Source of the DNA: Shewanella zhangzhouensis
Lineage (GTDB): Bacteria > Pseudomonadota > Gammaproteobacteria > Enterobacterales > Shewanellaceae
DNA length: 64,000 nt
Assembly: GCF_019457615.1 (NCBI RefSeq)
Contig: NZ_CP080414.1
Coordinates: 866,501-930,500, forward strand
Direction: 5' to 3'
Notes under the pieces: generated by a model
Told to the model about the DNA's origin: nothing
Seen by the model: the letters and a program-made list of their open reading frames with translations, nothing else
The model's database searches: none
Part shown: piece by piece, positions 60,462-64,000 of the stretch
Position numbering within the stretch: position 1 is the first letter of the stretch
Layout: each line of letters starts with the position of its first letter
Program-made: the position numbers and the translations under genes

Positions 60462-62027
60462 TCAGGGCAGCTTATCCAGGTGTTTTATCACCCAATCGGG
60501 GAGTTTTTGCTGCAGATCAGGCAGGAGTAATTTGGCATCACCCTTGATAACGACCCAGGGGGCAGCGCGTAAATACTGCGCCGGGAAGTCACCCATGTCT
60601 GCTGCCCTTACCAAGGGAGATGGCAGGTATTCGGGCAGGTCAGTGTCATCGCCGCTTATACGGGCGTGTTCGAGCATAGCGAGCCACTCTCCCAGAGCCG
60701 TCCCTTCTCTGTCGGCAAGGACCTTGTGCTGACCGATAAGATAGCTGTCCAGCGCCTGCAGCTCGGCGTCACTTGGCGATGCGCTGCCAAGCAGACTCAG
60801 ATGATCCAGTATTCCCCGCACGAAGGCGCCGGTGCTTTCGGTGGCACTTGAACCATAGAATTTCAGGGTGCGGCTCAGGGGATTATCGATACAGCTGCCA
60901 TACACGCCGTATGTCAGGCCCCGGCGGCTGCGCAGGTCGTAAAACAGGCGCCCAGCCTGACTGCGACCCAGCAGCGCTGCCGTGGATTTACAGGGGGCGC
61001 TGTTGCCGGTGGTGGGGAGTGAGTAGCCAACCCGGACCTGTGACTGCACTTGCCCTGGGGCATTCAGCAGGTACAGTATTTTTCCTGTGTTTTGGTGCTG
61101 TTCAGTCAAGGCCTCGATAGTCTTAACCTCGAAAGTTTTAACCTCAATTCGGTCAACCTCAGCTCCCTCAACCTCAGCTCCCTCAACCTGAATGGCGCCG
61201 GAGTTAACCTCAGTGAAAGAAGGTTCGGCTGTGCTCATCAAAGACTCGGGCGCCGTGGCGGCGATAAGGTGCCAGCGCCCCTGGCTTGCCAATCTGCCCA
61301 CTTCATCTGAAATGGCCTGTTGCCCTGCTTCAGCGTCATTATAAAGTGATAAATAAGGGTGTGATTTACCCAGTACAACCTCAGCCCAGAGCCTGTCTAT
61401 ATCCCGGCCGCTGAACGCCTCTATGTGTTTTGCGAGCCGACTTTCCCGTATCACTCTGTCGCTGTTGTCCTTATCCAGGGTGCCGAAGCGCTTGAACAGG
61501 CTTCTTACCCGCATCAGCAGGGGCTCTGGCCCATCGCAGCGACTGGAAAATACCAAACTGTGTGGCCTTGCGATGACACTCAGGGTTTCGGCGCAGCGCT
61601 CGCCCGCCAGCGCATTGAGGCGCAGCTGTGCCTGCATTTGCCTGGCGATGAGAGGGCCTGAAGTGAGCACCCCTGCAGTGGTAATAACAAGGTGTGTTGC
61701 CTCAAGCCGTTCGTCCCGGTGAAAACTCAACCATTCTTTCTCATCTGCCATGGACATGCCGCCTGCCAGTCGCGGTGGATTGACGGCAGGCTGCAGCACT
61801 GGAAAGGGAATCCCCTTGTGTGGCTCAATGCCCGTCACAGGGGCATTGTTGTTGCTGACTCTGTTGTCGGAAGCATCGCTGGCAACTGGCGTGGCGAGCA
61901 GCACAGGTGTGCTGAAGTCGGCAAGGACCGGCGCCGCAATGGGCTCATATTCCAGCGATTTATGCTGGCAGCCAATCAGTGAGATGGCGCCCATCATGGC
62001 CAACAGCAGGCGTGTTTTGGCGCTCAT
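60462..62027 (-). CDS. M16-peptidase-like lipoprotein without the catalytic motif
   Basis: 521 residues. Lipobox SLIGC with Cys20, a Pro/Val/Ser linker (25-90), then an M16-type alpha/beta fold. The zinc motif HxxEH is absent; the C-terminal half has SRRGLTYGVYGS, the R/Y pair typical of the second, non-catalytic half of M16 enzymes. A run of five V-x-x-x-E pentapeptides lies at about 282-306. It overlaps the catalytic partner gene by 4 nt. Together they form a two-subunit M16 protease, like PqqF-type or mitochondrial-processing-type pairs. Confidence 0.87.
   Translation of the reverse strand: MSAKTRLLLAMMGAISLIGCQHKSLEYEPIAAPVLADFSTPVLLATPVASDASDNRVSNNNAPVTGIEPHKGIPFPVLQPAVNPPRLAGGMSMADEKEWLSFHRDERLEATHLVITTAGVLTSGPLIARQMQAQLRLNALAGERCAETLSVIARPHSLVFSSRCDGPEPLLMRVRSLFKRFGTLDKDNSDRVIRESRLAKHIEAFSGRDIDRLWAEVVLGKSHPYLSLYNDAEAGQQAISDEVGRLASQGRWHLIAATAPESLMSTAEPSFTEVNSGAIQVEGAEVEGAEVDRIEVKTFEVKTIEALTEQHQNTGKILYLLNAPGQVQSQVRVGYSLPTTGNSAPCKSTAALLGRSQAGRLFYDLRSRRGLTYGVYGSCIDNPLSRTLKFYGSSATESTGAFVRGILDHLSLLGSASPSDAELQALDSYLIGQHKVLADREGTALGEWLAMLEHARISGDDTDLPEYLPSPLVRAADMGDFPAQYLRAAPWVVIKGDAKLLLPDLQQKLPDWVIKHLDKLP
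61123..61197. repeat. 15-bp minisatellite in the M16-like lipoprotein gene
   Basis: Five units with exact 15-bp phase, two of them (61153-61167 and 61168-61182) identical: TCAACCTCAGCTCCC. They encode VEGAE, VEGAE, VDRIE, VKTFE, VKTIE on the minus strand. Copy number could change by slippage without changing the frame. Confidence 0.85.
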
Positions 62028-63475
62028 AATGCCAGCTCCTCAAGGCCTTCGGCCCAGCTTTCGGGGAGCCATTCCAGCAGGCCTTTTCCAAGGCGGGTGT
62101 GCCATGCGGGTTTCAGATCGAGCCTGACGCTGTGGCCTGCAAAATAGCGCTGCGCAACTCGCATCAGGTCGTCTTCACTGACATCCCGTACCCTGAGCCA
62201 AGGGCTGAGCAGCGGCTGTGCATTGTCAGTGGCAGGGCTTGCGGCGAGCCACTGCGCCAGGGTTTCATCACTGCTGAGCTGCGCTTGGTAGTCGGCGAGC
62301 CAGAGCTGCTTGAGTTGACAAAGCTCGGTGCCTTTCATGGGCTCACTGGCGGCCTGGTTTATCAGCATTTCGATACCCGCAGCCAGGGTATCCAGGCTTA
62401 CATTGGCACGGGGCACCAGCACCAGATTGGTCATGCCGTGGCGCTCCATTTCCAGTGGCAGAGAATAGTGCAGCAGGCTCTGCTTGCCACTGACGCCGGC
62501 GCGTTCGATGCTGCTGGCGATACGCTGAAAAAGCCTGAGCTCCAACAACTTGATGGCGGCGGCATCCGGGTGACTGCGTCCCACTGTGTGCCAGGCCATC
62601 AGGAGCCCGGGCCAGGGGGCTCTTTCATCTATGACTTCGCCATGGACGGGAGCGCGAGGAGTGAAATCTGGCGTCGCTGCGTTATCCGCTGGTGCCCCTT
62701 GGTCGAACCCCGCTGTTTCCGGTGACTGCGCAGGCTCTTGCCAGTTGCCAAAATGGGTGCTGACCTGGGTTTCAACATCCCCCGGCAGGGCACCGGTGAG
62801 CGCCATACTCAGACGCGATGGCCGATAAAAACGCTCATGAAAGGCCTTAAGGCTGCCCGCATCGGCACCGAGAATGTCGGCGCGATTGCCAATAATGGCG
62901 TGACGGTAGGGGGTATCCGCCGCCTGACTCAGCAAAAAGGTCATTGCCGCACGAAAGTAGGGTTGGTTATCTATGGTTTGTGCCATTTCCGCCAGCACGG
63001 TTTTTTGCTGATTGGTAATGGCTTCGGCAGCAAATTGGGGATGCTCAAAGCGGTCCCGCTCCAATGCCAGGGTAAAGGCCAGCCCCTCGGCGGGGATTCG
63101 GGTGTAGTAGCGGGTGTCATCGAACAGGGTACTGGCATTAAAGCTGGCACCCATGGCGTTCATCAGTTGGCTGTAACCATCGCCGGGGGCCTGGCGACTG
63201 CCCTTGAAAAGCAGATGCTCAAACAAATGGGCCCAGCCGGTTTGTCCCTGGGATTCGTGGCGAGAGCCCACCGCAAAGCGGCTTGCCAGGGTGATGTTTT
63301 GTTTGTTGGCCTTTGGAAGCCAAAACAGGCGGATACCGTTATCAAGCTGCCTTGTCTCTACGGCGTCATCCAGATGCCTTAACGGCTGGTCATCGAACTG
63401 GCATTCGGACAGGGGCGCGAGTGTCATCATCGACAGGCCAAGTACTGCCAGCAATCCCATGAATATCTTCCCCAA
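62024..63475 (-). CDS. M16 family zinc metallopeptidase (catalytic subunit)
   Basis: 481 residues. Signal peptide about 1-19. Inverted zinc motif HLFEH at 83-87 (His83, Glu86, His87) and the third ligand Glu163 in VLAEMAQ, with the family spacing. Conserved HLLFKGS and downstream RPSRLSMALTGAL blocks. Secreted to the periplasm, likely digesting peptides in a clam-shell with the lipoprotein partner encoded immediately downstream. Its stop overlaps the partner's start (ATGA). Confidence 0.94.
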   Translation of the reverse strand: MGKIFMGLLAVLGLSMMTLAPLSECQFDDQPLRHLDDAVETRQLDNGIRLFWLPKANKQNITLASRFAVGSRHESQGQTGWAHLFEHLLFKGSRQAPGDGYSQLMNAMGASFNASTLFDDTRYYTRIPAEGLAFTLALERDRFEHPQFAAEAITNQQKTVLAEMAQTIDNQPYFRAAMTFLLSQAADTPYRHAIIGNRADILGADAGSLKAFHERFYRPSRLSMALTGALPGDVETQVSTHFGNWQEPAQSPETAGFDQGAPADNAATPDFTPRAPVHGEVIDERAPWPGLLMAWHTVGRSHPDAAAIKLLELRLFQRIASSIERAGVSGKQSLLHYSLPLEMERHGMTNLVLVPRANVSLDTLAAGIEMLINQAASEPMKGTELCQLKQLWLADYQAQLSSDETLAQWLAASPATDNAQPLLSPWLRVRDVSEDDLMRVAQRYFAGHSVRLDLKPAWHTRLGKGLLEWLPESWAEGLEELAL

Positions 63476-63564
63476 GCCTTTGGAATGGCATTCAGTTTTT
63501 CATCATTACTGATATGATGGCAAGAGCTTTCCACCCTCTTGTTTTTAAGCCAAGGATGCCCGTT

Positions 63565-64000
63565 ATGAGTCGTTCACCCTTCCAAACCTTTGTCTGGCGC
63601 AGTGAGATATTTGAATGTCAAAGCACCGACATCCAACGTTTTTACAGCTTGCTTGCCATTGAGACAGAGCGCCTTGGTCTTGGCAGTAAAATCCTGGGGC
63701 AGGCAGGGCACCATCCGTTGTATCTGTTGCAATCACCCGGGCAGAAAGCCGGTTTGCCCAATTTGCTTATCAGCGCCGGTTTCCACGGTGAAGAGTCTGC
63801 CGGTCCCTGGGGGCTGTTGCACTTTTTATCGCAGCTGGATGGCGAGCTGTTCAAGCGGGTAAATCTGAGCGTATTGCCGCTGGTTAACCCCACCGGGTTT
63901 GCCAAAGGGCACAGGTTCAATGAGCTGGGTGAAAACCCCAATCGCGGCTTTTTTATTGAAAATGGCAAAGCCAAGCCCGGCGATGATACCTCGGCAGAAG
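63565..64000 (+). CDS. M14/AstE-like zinc hydrolase (3' end outside the window)
   Basis: At least 145 residues, open to the window edge. LLISAGFHGEESAGPWGLLH (about 72-91) carries the zinc-binding HxxE motif of the carboxypeptidase/succinylglutamate desuccinylase (AspA/AstE) superfamily, and NPTGFAKGHRFNELGENPNRGF follows with the Arg-Asn-Arg substrate-binding layout. The ligand from a third His lies beyond the window. Probable peptidase or deacylase. AAGGA precedes the ATG at 63565. Confidence 0.86.
   Translation, partial: MSRSPFQTFVWRSEIFECQSTDIQRFYSLLAIETERLGLGSKILGQAGHHPLYLLQSPGQKAGLPNLLISAGFHGEESAGPWGLLHFLSQLDGELFKRVNLSVLPLVNPTGFAKGHRFNELGENPNRGFFIENGKAKPGDDTSAE

Noticed and set aside
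60462..62027. M16-like lipoprotein as a broken pseudogene because HxxEH is missing
   Set aside because: Frame is full length, coupled to an active M16 gene, and non-catalytic partners are normal in two-subunit M16 enzymes.
1..64000. tRNA, rRNA, CRISPR, insertion sequences or prophage genes
   Set aside because: Looked for and not seen: no transposase, integrase, terminal repeats, spacer arrays or RNA genes could be supported.

Overview
The window looks like part of the chromosome of a marine or aquatic gammaproteobacterium, most likely Shewanella or a close relative. This rests on the divergent argR/mdh pair, the RlhA-type U32 protein, abundant TonB and lipoprotein genes, and evenly GC-rich genes ended by strong hairpin terminators. 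No rRNA, tRNA, CRISPR array, insertion sequence or prophage gene was seen.

Left part (1-32.7 kb): a cut DyP peroxidase, argR/mdh, a two-adaptor RND efflux operon, a cupin, rlhA, a PH-domain protein and a large TonB-dependent receptor. Then comes a divergent pair made of a RamB/PrpR-like regulator and an orphan piece of malate synthase G. It is followed by a GST/monooxygenase pair, two M24 proline peptidases, an MFS carrier, a ROK kinase, a 913-residue ankyrin membrane protein, a DUF418/DUF1294/FKBP operon, an SbtA-like bicarbonate carrier facing a LysR regulator, an unknown secreted protein and the acetate carrier SatP.

Central part (32.7-48.3 kb): two tandem secreted DUF4892/OmpA proteins with a DUF4124 protein on the minus strand, an AT-rich LuxR-type regulator, and a complete-looking Tad (tight adherence) pilus operon. 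In order the operon has two long Flp-like pilins, a TadG-like and a TadE-like pseudopilin, a periplasmic unknown, a third short EY-type pilin, CpaB, the CpaC secretin, a CpaF ATPase fused to an FHA domain, TadB, TadC, a DUF192 protein, a TadD-like TPR lipoprotein and a TadE-like protein. Many of these genes overlap by 4 nt. No TadZ/CpaE and no prepilin peptidase are encoded here.

Right part (48.3-64 kb): the Tad operon runs into a 1387-residue calcium-repeat/IPT lipoprotein. After it come four more secreted or lipid-anchored unknowns (one LRR-like), two small membrane proteins, a transmembrane bactofilin, a tandem UspA protein, a pair of M16 peptidase-like proteins (one catalytic, one not) and the start of an M14-type zinc hydrolase. 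The Tad machine plus the following surface-protein set is the best candidate for an unstudied cell-surface system. The orphan malate synthase domain beside its likely regulator is the most unusual single gene.
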